DNA of 64,000 nucleotides, from NCBI GenBank assembly GCA_052117325.1, contig JBQKJJ010000002.1; one strand, given 5' to 3'. Positions 22,100-30,422 of this stretch are shown here, piece by piece (within the stretch, counting starts at the first letter, position 1; every line of letters begins with the position of its first letter). The notes beneath the pieces are model-generated. The model worked only from the letters and a program-made list of their open reading frames with translations. It did no database searches and was not told where the DNA came from. Made by a program: the position numbers and the translations under genes. The DNA comes from CAG-964 sp902789345 (lineage in GTDB: Bacteria; Bacillota; Clostridia; Oscillospirales; Acutalibacteraceae).

Positions 22100-25027
22100 T
22101 TATTCGTCTTTTCCGCAGCACTTTTTGTACTTCTTGCCGCTGCCGCAAGGACAAGGGTCGTTTCTGCCTACCTTCTTTTTCTTGCGAACCGTTGTATTTG
22201 ACGGTTGGTCTGAGCCGCCGCTGGTTGAGGTTGGTGTAGCCATTTGCTCACGCTTTATAACTGTTTCGGAGCTTTGTGCCTCCTGCTCCTCTACGGCTAT
22301 TTCCTTGTTAAGCTCCTCTACCTGTGTGTTTTCGCCCTTTTTCTCTGCCTCAGCCTTTGCAGCCTGAAGCTCCTTTAGGCGCTCCTCTCGGATAGCCTTG
22401 GCACGCTCAATATCAGCAAGCTGTCTTGCCTGAATTTCTGCAATTTTCTTTGGTGCAGACAAGCAAAGCTTAGCAGTATTTTCTCTGATTGACTCTATCA
22501 TTTGGTCAAACATATCGAAGCCCTCTAAACGATACTCAACAACAGGATCTTTCTGTCCGTAAGCACGAAGTCTGATACCCTGCTTTAGGTTATCCATATC
22601 GTCAATATGCTGCATCCAGAAGGTATCAACACTCTTTAGAAGATATACACGCTCCATTTCACGCATTGTATCTTCAGGAAGAAGCTTTTCATTTTCTTCA
22701 TAAATTTCAGCAGCCTTGTTTTGAAGAATTTCAACCAACTGCTTGCTGTCCATATCTGCCAGTTCATCCAAAGTGAAGTCCAGGCAGTCATCGTCAGAGT
22801 TTAACAGCCAGCCTGTGTAGTAGTCCTTTAGGCTTTCCAGATTCCACTGCTCACGCAAAATAGCGTCGTCGCAGTACAGCTTTACGGTTTCCTCAATGTT
22901 TTCGTTAATCATCTTAACTACAACATTTTTAATATTTTCACCGTTAAGCACTTGGTCACGCTGAGAGTAGATAATCTCTCTTTGCTTGTTCATAACATCG
23001 TCATACTGAAGTACATTTTTACGAATAGCAAAGTTTCTGCTTTCTACCTTTTGCTGTGAGCTTTCAATAATGCTTGAAAGCATTTTATTTTCAATAGGCA
23101 TATCATCAGGCGTATTCAGTCTGTTCATTACAGCTTCCATACGCTCGCCGCCAAACAGACGCATTAGGTCGTCCTCTGTTGACAGATAGAAACGGCTCTT
23201 ACCAGGGTCGCCCTGACGGCCTGCACGACCACGCAGCTGGTTATCAATACGGCGTGATTCGTGGCGCTCTGTACCTATAATGTACAATCCGCCTGCCTTG
23301 CGTACCTCATCTGCCTCGTCCTTTAGCTCGTCTTTATACTTTTGGTTTAGTTCCTTAAAGGTTTTTCTTGCATTCAGAATAGCCTCGTCATCTGTTGCAC
23401 CGTAGCTTGTAGCCTGGGTAATAAGCTCCTCGTCAAAGCCCTCTTTTCTCATTTCTGACAGTGCCAGAAATTCGGCATTACCGCCCAAAATAATATCGGT
23501 ACCACGGCCGGCCATATTTGTTGCGATTGTTACAGCGCCCTTTTTACCTGCCTGTGCAACAATTTCTGCTTCCTTTTCGTGCTGCTTTGCGTTAAGTACG
23601 TTGTGCTGTATGCCACGCTTTTTAAGCATTTTGCTAAGCACTTCTGACTTTTCAATGGAAATAGTACCAACCAAAACAGGCTGACCTTTTTCGTGACACT
23701 GAATTATATCTTCAATTACGGCATTAAACTTGCCCTGCTCGTTTTTGAAAATCAAATCCGGCTCGTCTATTCTCTGTACAGGACGGTTTGTAGGAATTTC
23801 GATAATATCCAACTCGTAAATCTCGCCAAACTCCTCTTCCTCTGTCATAGCTGTACCTGTCATACCGGAAAGCTTTTTGTACAGGCGGAAATAGTTCTGG
23901 AAAGTGATGGTTGCAAGGGTTTTGCTTTCGTTTGCAATCTTAACGCCCTCTTTAGCCTCTATAGCCTGGTGCAAACCCTCGTTATATCTACGGCCGTACA
24001 TAAGTCTGCCGGTAAATTCATCAACAATTATTACCTCGCCGTCTTTTACAACATAGTCAATATCACGGCGCATTGTACCGTATGCCTTTATTGCCTGGTT
24101 TACATGGTGCTGAATAGTCAGGTTGTCAGGATCTGTAAGGTTGTCAATATTAAAGAAAGCCTCTGCTTTTTTTACACCTGTCTGTGTAAGTGTAGCTGTT
24201 TTTGCTTTCTCGTCAACAATATAGTCAATGCCCTCTGACTTGTAATATTCTTCGTTATCCTCTTTGGCGTCAACCTCGGCAAACTTTTCGCACTTTAGTG
24301 TACGGGCAAACTTGTCTGCTTTTTCGTACAGGTCTGTTGACTTATCGCCCTGTCCTGAAATAATAAGAGGTGTTCTTGCTTCATCAATAAGAATGGAGTC
24401 AACCTCGTCCACAATGGCAAATGCATGGCCACGCTGAACCTTTCTCTCCTTGTACACTACCATATTATCTCTTAGATAGTCAAAGCCAAGCTCGTTATTT
24501 GTACCGTATGTAATGTCGGCATTGTAGGCTTTCTTTCTTTCATCGCTGTCTATGTCGTGGGTAACCAAGCCTACAGACAAACCAAGGTAGTTGTAAAGCT
24601 TCCCCATCCACTCGGAGTCACGCTTAGCCAAATAGTCGTTTACTGTTACAATATGAACGCCGTTGCCTGTAAGACCGTTTAAGTATGCCGGTAAGGTAGC
24701 AACAAGGGTTTTACCTTCACCTGTACGCATTTCTGCAATTCGTCCCTGATGAAGAACTATACCGCCTATAACCTGTACAGGATAATGGCGCATACCCAAA
24801 ACTCTGTCTGAAGCCTCACGACATACTGCAAAAGCGTCCGGCAAAATATCGTCTGTTGTTTCGCCGTTTGCCAATCTTTCTTTTAAGACATTGGTTTGGT
24901 CTTTAAGCTCTTCTTCTGTCATAGCCTTGTATTTGTCCTCAAGCTCAAGCACCTGATTCATAATAGGCTTTACTCTTTTAAGCTCTTTTTTGCTGTAATT
25001 ACCAAATAATGATTTAAAAAAACTCAT
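22100..25027 (-). CDS. secA: Protein translocase ATPase SecA
   Basis: Motor of the Sec pathway, 975 residues. The first Walker A box is in MRTGEGKTLVATLP near residue 105, DEVDSILIDEARTPLIISG near 210, helicase motif MAGRGTDIILGG near 505, then helical scaffold and wing domains. The C-terminus carries a zinc-binding SEC-C motif (DPCPCGSGKKYKKCC) after a low-complexity linker, which binds SecB or ribosomes in other bacteria. An insert around residues 520-565 (GATDDEAILNARKTF) enlarges the second ATPase domain. The ATG at 25027 follows AGGAGG; the upstream in-frame codons to 25075 lack such a site. Confidence 0.98.
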   Translation of the reverse strand: MSFFKSLFGNYSKKELKRVKPIMNQVLELEDKYKAMTEEELKDQTNVLKERLANGETTDDILPDAFAVCREASDRVLGMRHYPVQVIGGIVLHQGRIAEMRTGEGKTLVATLPAYLNGLTGNGVHIVTVNDYLAKRDSEWMGKLYNYLGLSVGLVTHDIDSDERKKAYNADITYGTNNELGFDYLRDNMVVYKERKVQRGHAFAIVDEVDSILIDEARTPLIISGQGDKSTDLYEKADKFARTLKCEKFAEVDAKEDNEEYYKSEGIDYIVDEKAKTATLTQTGVKKAEAFFNIDNLTDPDNLTIQHHVNQAIKAYGTMRRDIDYVVKDGEVIIVDEFTGRLMYGRRYNEGLHQAIEAKEGVKIANESKTLATITFQNYFRLYKKLSGMTGTAMTEEEEFGEIYELDIIEIPTNRPVQRIDEPDLIFKNEQGKFNAVIEDIIQCHEKGQPVLVGTISIEKSEVLSKMLKKRGIQHNVLNAKQHEKEAEIVAQAGKKGAVTIATNMAGRGTDIILGGNAEFLALSEMRKEGFDEELITQATSYGATDDEAILNARKTFKELNQKYKDELKDEADEVRKAGGLYIIGTERHESRRIDNQLRGRAGRQGDPGKSRFYLSTEDDLMRLFGGERMEAVMNRLNTPDDMPIENKMLSSIIESSQQKVESRNFAIRKNVLQYDDVMNKQREIIYSQRDQVLNGENIKNVVVKMINENIEETVKLYCDDAILREQWNLESLKDYYTGWLLNSDDDCLDFTLDELADMDSKQLVEILQNKAAEIYEENEKLLPEDTMREMERVYLLKSVDTFWMQHIDDMDNLKQGIRLRAYGQKDPVVEYRLEGFDMFDQMIESIRENTAKLCLSAPKKIAEIQARQLADIERAKAIREERLKELQAAKAEAEKKGENTQVEELNKEIAVEEQEAQSSETVIKREQMATPTSTSGGSDQPSNTTVRKKKKVGRNDPCPCGSGKKYKKCCGKDE

Positions 25028-25332
25028 TAGTAATCCTCCTAAACTGTAACCTTCTTCTTTATTCTCTACAAACAAATTGTTTTTAATAAACTTGCCATGG
25101 TATAAAGTCTGTAATCTTAGATATTATAACACACCTGTTTCAAAAAATCACTAATAATTTATTAATTTATTTCGGAACAGATAAATATTCTTATATTTTA
25201 TTAAAGGTAAATCTATTTTTTTAATGTTCTTTAACTTTTGCAGTGTTTTTTTAGAATTAATTAAAAATTAAGTAATATATGTATATATATTATCCTCCTA
25301 AACATATTCATTATCTTAGGGAGGTATGTATT
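25028..25332. other. Gene-free divergent region, secA / tspO
   Basis: A/T-rich. A minus-strand TATAAT lies near 25122-25130 without a good -35. A second TTGAA-rich tract precedes tspO. No RNA or operator is recognisable. Confidence 0.5.
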
Positions 25333-25803
25333 ATGAATAAAAACGGCACTAAAAAATTAGCTGTAAGTATAGCCATAAGCTTAGGTACAGGTCTGCTTTC
25401 CGCACTGCTTACCCTGGGAAATTTCAAAACTTATTCCACGCTGGTACAACCACCGTTGGCACCGCCGGGGTGGCTTTTCCCTGTAGTATGGACAATACTG
25501 TACATATTAATGGGTGTGTCTGCATATTTAGTTTATGAAAGCGACGCCGAAGAAAAGTACATAGGCCTTGCAATTTATATCTTACAGTTAATTTTCAACT
25601 TTTTGTGGTCTATAATTTTCTTTAACATAGGGAATTTACTGTTTGCCTTTGTATGGCTTGTTTTTCTGTGGGTATTGGTTTTGGCTATGACCATAAGCTT
25701 TTACAAGGTTAATAAAACCGCCGGACTTTTGCAGATTCCGTATTTGCTGTGGGTAACCTTTGCCGGTTATTTAAACATAGCGCTGTATATTTTAAACAAA
25801 TAA
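25333..25803 (+). CDS. tspO: TspO/MBR family membrane protein
   Basis: Protein of 156 residues with five hydrophobic helices and the aromatic-rich family pattern: PPLAPPGWLFPVVWTILYILMG near residues 38-59, then LQLIFNFLWSIIFF near 85-98. TspO binds tetrapyrroles and is linked to stress responses in bacteria. The ATG at 25333 has GGGAGG eight bases upstream; the longer reading from 25279 has none. Monocistronic, convergent with the branching-enzyme gene. Confidence 0.92.
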   Translation: MNKNGTKKLAVSIAISLGTGLLSALLTLGNFKTYSTLVQPPLAPPGWLFPVVWTILYILMGVSAYLVYESDAEEKYIGLAIYILQLIFNFLWSIIFFNIGNLLFAFVWLVFLWVLVLAMTISFYKVNKTAGLLQIPYLLWVTFAGYLNIALYILNK

Positions 25804-25849
25804 ACATCCGCCACGCTTACATATTGCTTTAGCGTGGCGGATGTTTTTT
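25804..25849. terminator. Bidirectional terminator between tspO and glgB
   Basis: ACATCCGCCACGCT (25804-25817) pairs perfectly with AGCGTGGCGGATGT (25831-25844), with T6 on plus and TTTATTT on minus. Confidence 0.85.
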
Positions 25850-25851
25850 AG

Positions 25852-28653
25852 TTACTTAGATTTTGTATCGGTCTTTTTACCGGAGTCGGTTTTTGACTTT
25901 GTCTGTGATTTTTTTACAGCTTTCAAAAGCTTAGTATTCTTCTCTCTTTTAGCCTCCATAGCTGCTTTCTCATCTTGAACAGTCTTTGGCGCAGAAACAG
26001 TGTCAGAATCTTTCTTAGCTGCAGGCAGTTCCTTTTCAGTCGCAGTCACTTTAGGACTGCTTACTGCCTTGGCGGCTGTTACGGTTTTTTCAGTATCAGC
26101 CTTTGGGGCAGACGTTTTATCCGCAGAGCTTTCCGTTTTCTTTTCTACGGTTTTTACTACAGGCTTTGGAGCGGCAGTTTTCTTTTCAGCCTTTTCCTTC
26201 TCGGCTTTTTCTTTCTCTGCTTTCTCTTTCTCGGCCTTTTCTCTCTCTGCCTTTTCTCTCTCAGCCTTCTCTTTCTCGGCCTTTTCTTTCTCGGCTTTCT
26301 CTTTCTCAGCCTTTTCCTTTTCAGCCTTTTCTTTTTCAGCCTTTTCTTTCTCTGCCTTTTCCTTTTCAGCCTTCTCCTTTTCGGCTTTTTCTTTCTCTGC
26401 TTTTTCTCTTTCAGCCCTTTCCTTTGCCTTTTGCACCTCCGGGTCAACATAGTCGAACTCAAACACGCTTACGCTTAGAGGCGGAATGGAATATCTTACA
26501 CAGTACGGCATATTGTCGCACTCTTCCTCCTGAGGAATAAGTGTTTCTTTCACATAGCTGCCTGTACCGCCGTATTTCTTATCATCACTATTAAGAACAA
26601 GCTTATACTCCACATTACACGGCACTCCGATTAAAAAGTTTTCGTGAGGAACAGGTACAAAGTTGCAGATAAACATAAGATACTTCTCGCCGGGAGTTTT
26701 AGGTTTACGAATAAAGCTAACCTCACTGTGGCTCCAGTCGTCACAGTTAATCCACTGAAAACCGTCATACGTAAAGTCCTGCTCATACAAAGCCGGATAT
26801 TTTTTATAAATTGTCAGCAAATCTCTTACAAAGTTTTGCAGCATTCTGTTATTGTCTACCTGGTCAATCAAGAACCAGTCAAGCTCTTTGTTGGAATTCC
26901 ACTCGTCATACTGTGCAAAGTCTTGTCCCATAAACAGCAGCTTTTTGCCCGGGTGTCCAAACATAAAGCCATATGCAGCCTTTAGATTTGCAAACTTTTG
27001 CCAGTCGTCACCCGGCATTTTGTTTATCATAGAGCATTTTCCGTATACAACCTCATCATGAGAAAGCACCAAAATAAACTTCTCTGATGTTGCATACACC
27101 ATACTAAAGGTTAGCTCGTTGTGGTCGTGACATCTGTAAATAGGGTCTGTAGACATATATTTTAGGAAATCGTTCATCCAGCCCATATTCCATTTAAAGG
27201 TAAAGCCCAAACCGTCGTCCTCTGTTTTGGCTGTAACTCCAGGGAATGAGGTTGATTCCTCTGCCATAATAGCAGAACCCGGGTTACGCTTAGAATTAAC
27301 AGAATTCAAGTGCTTTAGGAACTGAATAGCCTCCAGATTTTCTCTGCCGCCGTAAATATTAGGCAACCACTGACCGTCCCGCTTGCCGTAGTCTAGGTAA
27401 AGCATAGAAGCTACTGCGTCAACACGAAGTCCGTCAATATGAAATTTTTCAATCCAGAACAGTGCACTGCCTATTAGGAAGTTGCAAACCTCGGTTTTTC
27501 CGTAGTTGAAAATATATGTGCCCCAGTCAGGATGTTCACCACGGCGGGAATCCGGGTGTTCATACAGCGGCGTGCCGTCAAATCTTGCAAGTCCGTGTGC
27601 GTCCTTAGGAAAGTGTGCAGGCACCCAGTCCAAAATAACGCTTATGCCCTGGTTATGCATATAGTCAACAAAATACTGGAAATCCTCCGGCGAACCGAAA
27701 CGGGAGGTTGGCGCATAGTAGCCTGTAACCTGATAACCCCAAGAGCCGTCAAAAGGATGCTCCGATATGCCCATTAGCTCAATGTGGGTATAGCCCATTT
27801 GCTTTACATACTCGGCAAGCTGCGGTGCAAGCTCACGGTATGTAAGGAATTCGTCCTTATTTTCACCCTTTTTTCTCCAAGAGCCAAGGTGAACCTCGTA
27901 TATTGCCACAGGCTGAGAATCAATGTCTGTATTTTTTCTCTTTTCCAGCCACTTCTCGTCTGTCCACTTATACTTAGTAACATCGGTAACAATAGAGGCT
28001 GTGTCAGGACGCTTCTGCTGATAATTACCAAACGGGTCGGTTTTCATCATTAGTGCGCCCCAAGATGTTTTTATTTCGTACTTATAAAGAGCGCCCTCTG
28101 TTATACCCGGTATAAACAGTTCAAATATACCAACATCATAAACCTTATTCATTTGGTGTATTCTGCCGTCCCACTGGTTAAAGTCGCCTACAACGCTTAC
28201 TCTTGCCGCATTAGGTGCCCATACGGTAAACAGTGTACCTGTTACGCCGTCTATAGTTTTTATGTGTGCACCAAGTACTTCTGACACATTGTATAGCGTA
28301 CCGCTGCCAAACAGATACGCCTCCTCCGAGGTTGTTTGCACAGGGAACCTGTAGCAGTCTTCTGTTGTGTAAGGTTGTCCCTCATAAGGGGTAATTTCCA
28401 GGTAATAAGGTGTAGTAGAATCGCAACCCAGGTATGCTACAAACAAACCTGCCTCGTCAATTTTTTGTGCCTGGAATTTATGGTTACTGCGTTTTTCAAT
28501 TACCGCTACTGCTGCCGCACGCGGGTTATAAACCGTAACAACATATCCCCTGTCAGTTAAATGTGCCCCCAAAATTCCGCCGGGGTAAACAGAATCTCCG
28601 TTAATTACATTTATCATATACTCGTAATTAAACAAGCCCTTAATATCCTTCAT
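25852..28653 (-). CDS. glgB: 1,4-alpha-glucan branching enzyme with a charged repeat tail
   Basis: Makes alpha-1,6 branches in glycogen. The 933-residue protein has an N-terminal domain (1-115), a CBM48 domain (about 125-220), and a GH13 catalytic barrel with RVDAVAS (nucleophile near Asp409), AEES (near Glu466) and LSHDE (near 531). A beta domain ends near residue 735. Beyond it lies a tail of about 195 residues absent from ordinary GlgB: 15 copies of AEKEK/AEREK (about 744-820), then a Lys/Ala/Thr/Ser-rich stretch ending KSK. The tail would form a long charged helix or disordered arm. Start at 28653 with AGGAGG. No other glycogen gene is nearby. Confidence 0.93.
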   Translation of the reverse strand: MKDIKGLFNYEYMINVINGDSVYPGGILGAHLTDRGYVVTVYNPRAAAVAVIEKRSNHKFQAQKIDEAGLFVAYLGCDSTTPYYLEITPYEGQPYTTEDCYRFPVQTTSEEAYLFGSGTLYNVSEVLGAHIKTIDGVTGTLFTVWAPNAARVSVVGDFNQWDGRIHQMNKVYDVGIFELFIPGITEGALYKYEIKTSWGALMMKTDPFGNYQQKRPDTASIVTDVTKYKWTDEKWLEKRKNTDIDSQPVAIYEVHLGSWRKKGENKDEFLTYRELAPQLAEYVKQMGYTHIELMGISEHPFDGSWGYQVTGYYAPTSRFGSPEDFQYFVDYMHNQGISVILDWVPAHFPKDAHGLARFDGTPLYEHPDSRRGEHPDWGTYIFNYGKTEVCNFLIGSALFWIEKFHIDGLRVDAVASMLYLDYGKRDGQWLPNIYGGRENLEAIQFLKHLNSVNSKRNPGSAIMAEESTSFPGVTAKTEDDGLGFTFKWNMGWMNDFLKYMSTDPIYRCHDHNELTFSMVYATSEKFILVLSHDEVVYGKCSMINKMPGDDWQKFANLKAAYGFMFGHPGKKLLFMGQDFAQYDEWNSNKELDWFLIDQVDNNRMLQNFVRDLLTIYKKYPALYEQDFTYDGFQWINCDDWSHSEVSFIRKPKTPGEKYLMFICNFVPVPHENFLIGVPCNVEYKLVLNSDDKKYGGTGSYVKETLIPQEEECDNMPYCVRYSIPPLSVSVFEFDYVDPEVQKAKERAEREKAEKEKAEKEKAEKEKAEKEKAEKEKAEKEKAEKEKAEKEKAEKEKAEREKAEREKAEKEKAEKEKAEKEKAEKKTAAPKPVVKTVEKKTESSADKTSAPKADTEKTVTAAKAVSSPKVTATEKELPAAKKDSDTVSAPKTVQDEKAAMEAKREKNTKLLKAVKKSQTKSKTDSGKKTDTKSK
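26184..26426 (-). repeat. 15-bp tandem repeat array in glgB
   Basis: About 16 units of a 15-bp repeat (plus-strand form TTTTCTTTCTCGGCC with variation) encode the AEKEK pentapeptides. The plus strand is nearly all pyrimidine apart from the G of each alanine codon, so long open frames appear on both strands by composition alone. Unit sequences have diverged at third positions, so the array is not freshly expanded. Confidence 0.9.
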
Positions 28654-28898
28654 TGTGACCTCCTTGCATATACGGTGTTACCGTTATATAAAGCTAAAAG
28701 CATTATTTTAATGTTTAAACAATTTGATACAGTTTAATTATATATTACTTTATAAAAAAATTCAATATTTGCCGGAAAAAATTTTGTATATAATTACTAT
28801 CCGATTTTCTCATAATTATTACAGACTTTTTCCATACTGCACATAAATATACATAATACAGGTTTATTTTTACCGTTGTTTATTACAGCTTAATGTCG

Positions 28899-29414
28899 CT
28901 ATTTATCTAAATCCAAAATTTTATTACAGTTATGGTCAGCAAACATTTTACAGGTATGCTCCTTGTTGTACAAAAGCACAGACAGGTTATTCATCATTTT
29001 TTCTATAATGTTTATAGAATTGTCAACCTCTTGGTCTGTTATGCCGTCAAAAACCTGCTCAATAAAAACCTGCCGCCTTTTGCTGAATATTTCCTTATCC
29101 ATTCTGTATTTGTCGGTAAAACACACCCTGCGCTTGCGCCTGTCCTCTGCGTCGTACTCCAGGGTAAGGTATCCCTTTTCCACCAGTTTAACAACCATTT
29201 GCTTAACATTTTGGTGAGAGCTTCCTATTTTACCTGCCAAATCATTAAGTGTTGGCGGCTCACTTTTAAAATAATCCTCCATAACCCACAGCAAATACTC
29301 CTGCTTTAGGGAGATTGAGTTATAGTACTTCTCACCAATAGCCTGGTATTGGTTGCTGACTCTGCAAATAGTTGAAAACAGCTCTGTCTGCTGTCTGATT
29401 TTATCCCGGGACAC
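28899..29414 (-). CDS. MarR-family transcription regulator
   Basis: Protein of 171 residues with the MarR winged helix (LNDLAGKIGSSHQNVKQMVVKLVEKGYLTLEYDAEDRRKRRVCFTD near residues 57-103) between dimerisation helices. GTG start at 29414 with GGAGGTGA. A perfect palindrome overlaps its promoter, indicating autorepression. No obvious target neighbour: ybaK upstream and glgB downstream are unrelated to typical MarR regulons. Ligand unknown. Confidence 0.88.
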   Translation of the reverse strand: MSRDKIRQQTELFSTICRVSNQYQAIGEKYYNSISLKQEYLLWVMEDYFKSEPPTLNDLAGKIGSSHQNVKQMVVKLVEKGYLTLEYDAEDRRKRRVCFTDKYRMDKEIFSKRRQVFIEQVFDGITDQEVDNSINIIEKMMNNLSVLLYNKEHTCKMFADHNCNKILDLDK

Positions 29415-29436
29415 TGCATCACCTCCGTAAGCTTAA

Positions 29437-29485
29437 TAATATGTAACATATTACATATTATATTGCTAAAGCCCCCAAAAGTCAA
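29437..29485 (-). promoter_or_regulatory. Promoter with overlapping MarR operator
   Basis: On the minus strand TTGACT (29485-29480), 17 bases, TATAAT (29462-29457). The palindrome TAATATGTAA-CATA-TTACATATTA (29437-29460) covers the -10 and the start site. Confidence 0.75.
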
Positions 29486-29637
29486 TGTATTATAGCCACA
29501 GATTAATTATTGATTCTTTAGTTAATATAACCAACGCTGTATTTCAAAGCAAACAACATTTTAAAGCATAAAAAGTGTGGCAAAGCCACACTAAAACAGA
29601 CTGAATAAAATTTAAAGCATAAAGCACTTGAAAGAAT

Positions 29638-30117
29638 TTACTCCGCAATATCCTTACTTGCCACAGGGCATACTCTGCCTAGGTCTGCAAGACTTAGCTC
29701 AACCTGATAGCCAACCTTGCCGGCACTGAATATTATGGTGTCAAACTGACCGGCCGTACTGTGGATTGTGGTTGTAAACTGCTTTTTCATACCAATAGGT
29801 GAACAGCCACCGTGAACATAGCCTGCCACCTTCAGTAAATCCTTTTGCGGAATCATTTGTATAGACTTCTCCCCTACAGCCAAAGCCGCCTTTTTTAAGC
29901 TAAGCTCTTTATTTACCGGCACCATAAAAACATAATAATCTTTTGTTTTACTGCCCTGTGTAACAAGGGTTTTAAACACTCTGTCAGGGTTTTCGCCAAG
30001 TATTTGGGCTATATCGTTACCGTTTGTACAGCCTGTTTTGCTGTAGTCGTAATGCTTATAGCTTATTTTTTCCTTATCCAATATACGCATAACATTTGTT
30101 TTTACATCCTTAGCCAT
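29638..30117 (-). CDS. ybaK: Cys-tRNA(Pro)/Cys-tRNA(Cys) deacylase, YbaK/EbsC family
   Basis: Trans-editing enzyme of 159 residues that removes cysteine from tRNA(Pro). Family features are the YDYSKTGCTNGNDIAQILG region near residue 22, the lysine-bearing FKTLVTQGSK strand, and the GGCSPIGMKK motif near residue 115. The ATG at 30117 has AAGGGAG upstream and is preferred over the longer reading to 30171. Confidence 0.93.
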   Translation of the reverse strand: MAKDVKTNVMRILDKEKISYKHYDYSKTGCTNGNDIAQILGENPDRVFKTLVTQGSKTKDYYVFMVPVNKELSLKKAALAVGEKSIQMIPQKDLLKVAGYVHGGCSPIGMKKQFTTTIHSTAGQFDTIIFSAGKVGYQVELSLADLGRVCPVASKDIAE

Positions 30118-30138
30118 AGCAGTTATACTCCCTTGCAA

Positions 30139-30167
30139 TTTACATATTACTCGGTAAAAATTATAAA
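30139..30167 (+). promoter_or_regulatory. Possible promoter for the SRP-RNA-like element
   Basis: TTTACA (30139-30144), 17 bases, TATAAA (30162-30167) on the plus strand. It points at the structured element, starting about 50 bases before its first arm. Confidence 0.35.
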
Positions 30168-30221
30168 GCATATTGCGCTGTATTTCAACAGCGGCTGTAT
30201 ACGCTGTTTAAAATTTTACAA

Positions 30222-30298
30222 AAAGCGCTTGAAGCCTCCCCCCGTAAGAAGTCAGCAGTAAACCGACATAAAGGGTAAGTGCCGCAAGCGCCTTTTTA
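30222..30298 (+). ncRNA. SRP-RNA-like element lacking one strand of the apical helix
   Basis: The closing arms GCGCTTG (30225-30231) and CAAGCGC (30285-30291) are followed by CTTTTT. Inside, the 5' side has GCCTCCC and the 3' side GGGTAAGTGCCGC, the layout of a small bacterial SRP RNA. CCCGTAAGAAG-CAGCAGTAAACCGAC resembles the 3' half of domain IV (normally CCCGGAAGGAAGCAGC...), with GTAA in place of the GGAA tetraloop. The expected 5' strand of that helix (GTCGGT..., GTCAGG) is missing, so about 25 nt appear deleted. It may be a decayed copy or a variant RNA. It could also merely act as a bidirectional terminator for pyruvate kinase, since on the minus strand CAAGCGC is followed by TTTTT. 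The ffh gene is 2.6 kb away. Confidence 0.4.
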
Positions 30299-30335
30299 GT
30301 ATACAGTCAGTAAATTAAAACATTCACTAACCTTA

Positions 30336-30388
30336 TAATATTCTTTTATATTCTTTTATATTTCTTTTATATTTCTTTTATATTTTTT
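30336..30388. repeat. Phased A/T tandem repeat
   Basis: Four units of ATTCTTTTAT/ATTTCTTTTAT with a period of 10-11 bp, close to one helical turn, just downstream of pyruvate kinase. Such phased T tracts bend DNA. Confidence 0.6.
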
Positions 30389-30422
30389 ACAAACCGATTA
30401 CCTTTTAGAACAGACTAAAATA

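Noticed and set aside
25975..26540. Several long open frames on the plus strand and other minus frames across glgB's 3' end
   Set aside because: They arise from the 15-bp purine/pyrimidine-biased repeat, are Ser/Phe/Leu or Arg/Lys-only in composition, and lack ribosome sites. Only the GlgB frame continues a known fold.
30222..30298. Minus-strand riboswitch for ybaK
   Set aside because: The minus reading shows no recognisable aptamer motif, while the plus reading resembles an SRP RNA 3' half. Distance to ybaK (over 100 bases) and the closing terminator also argue against it.
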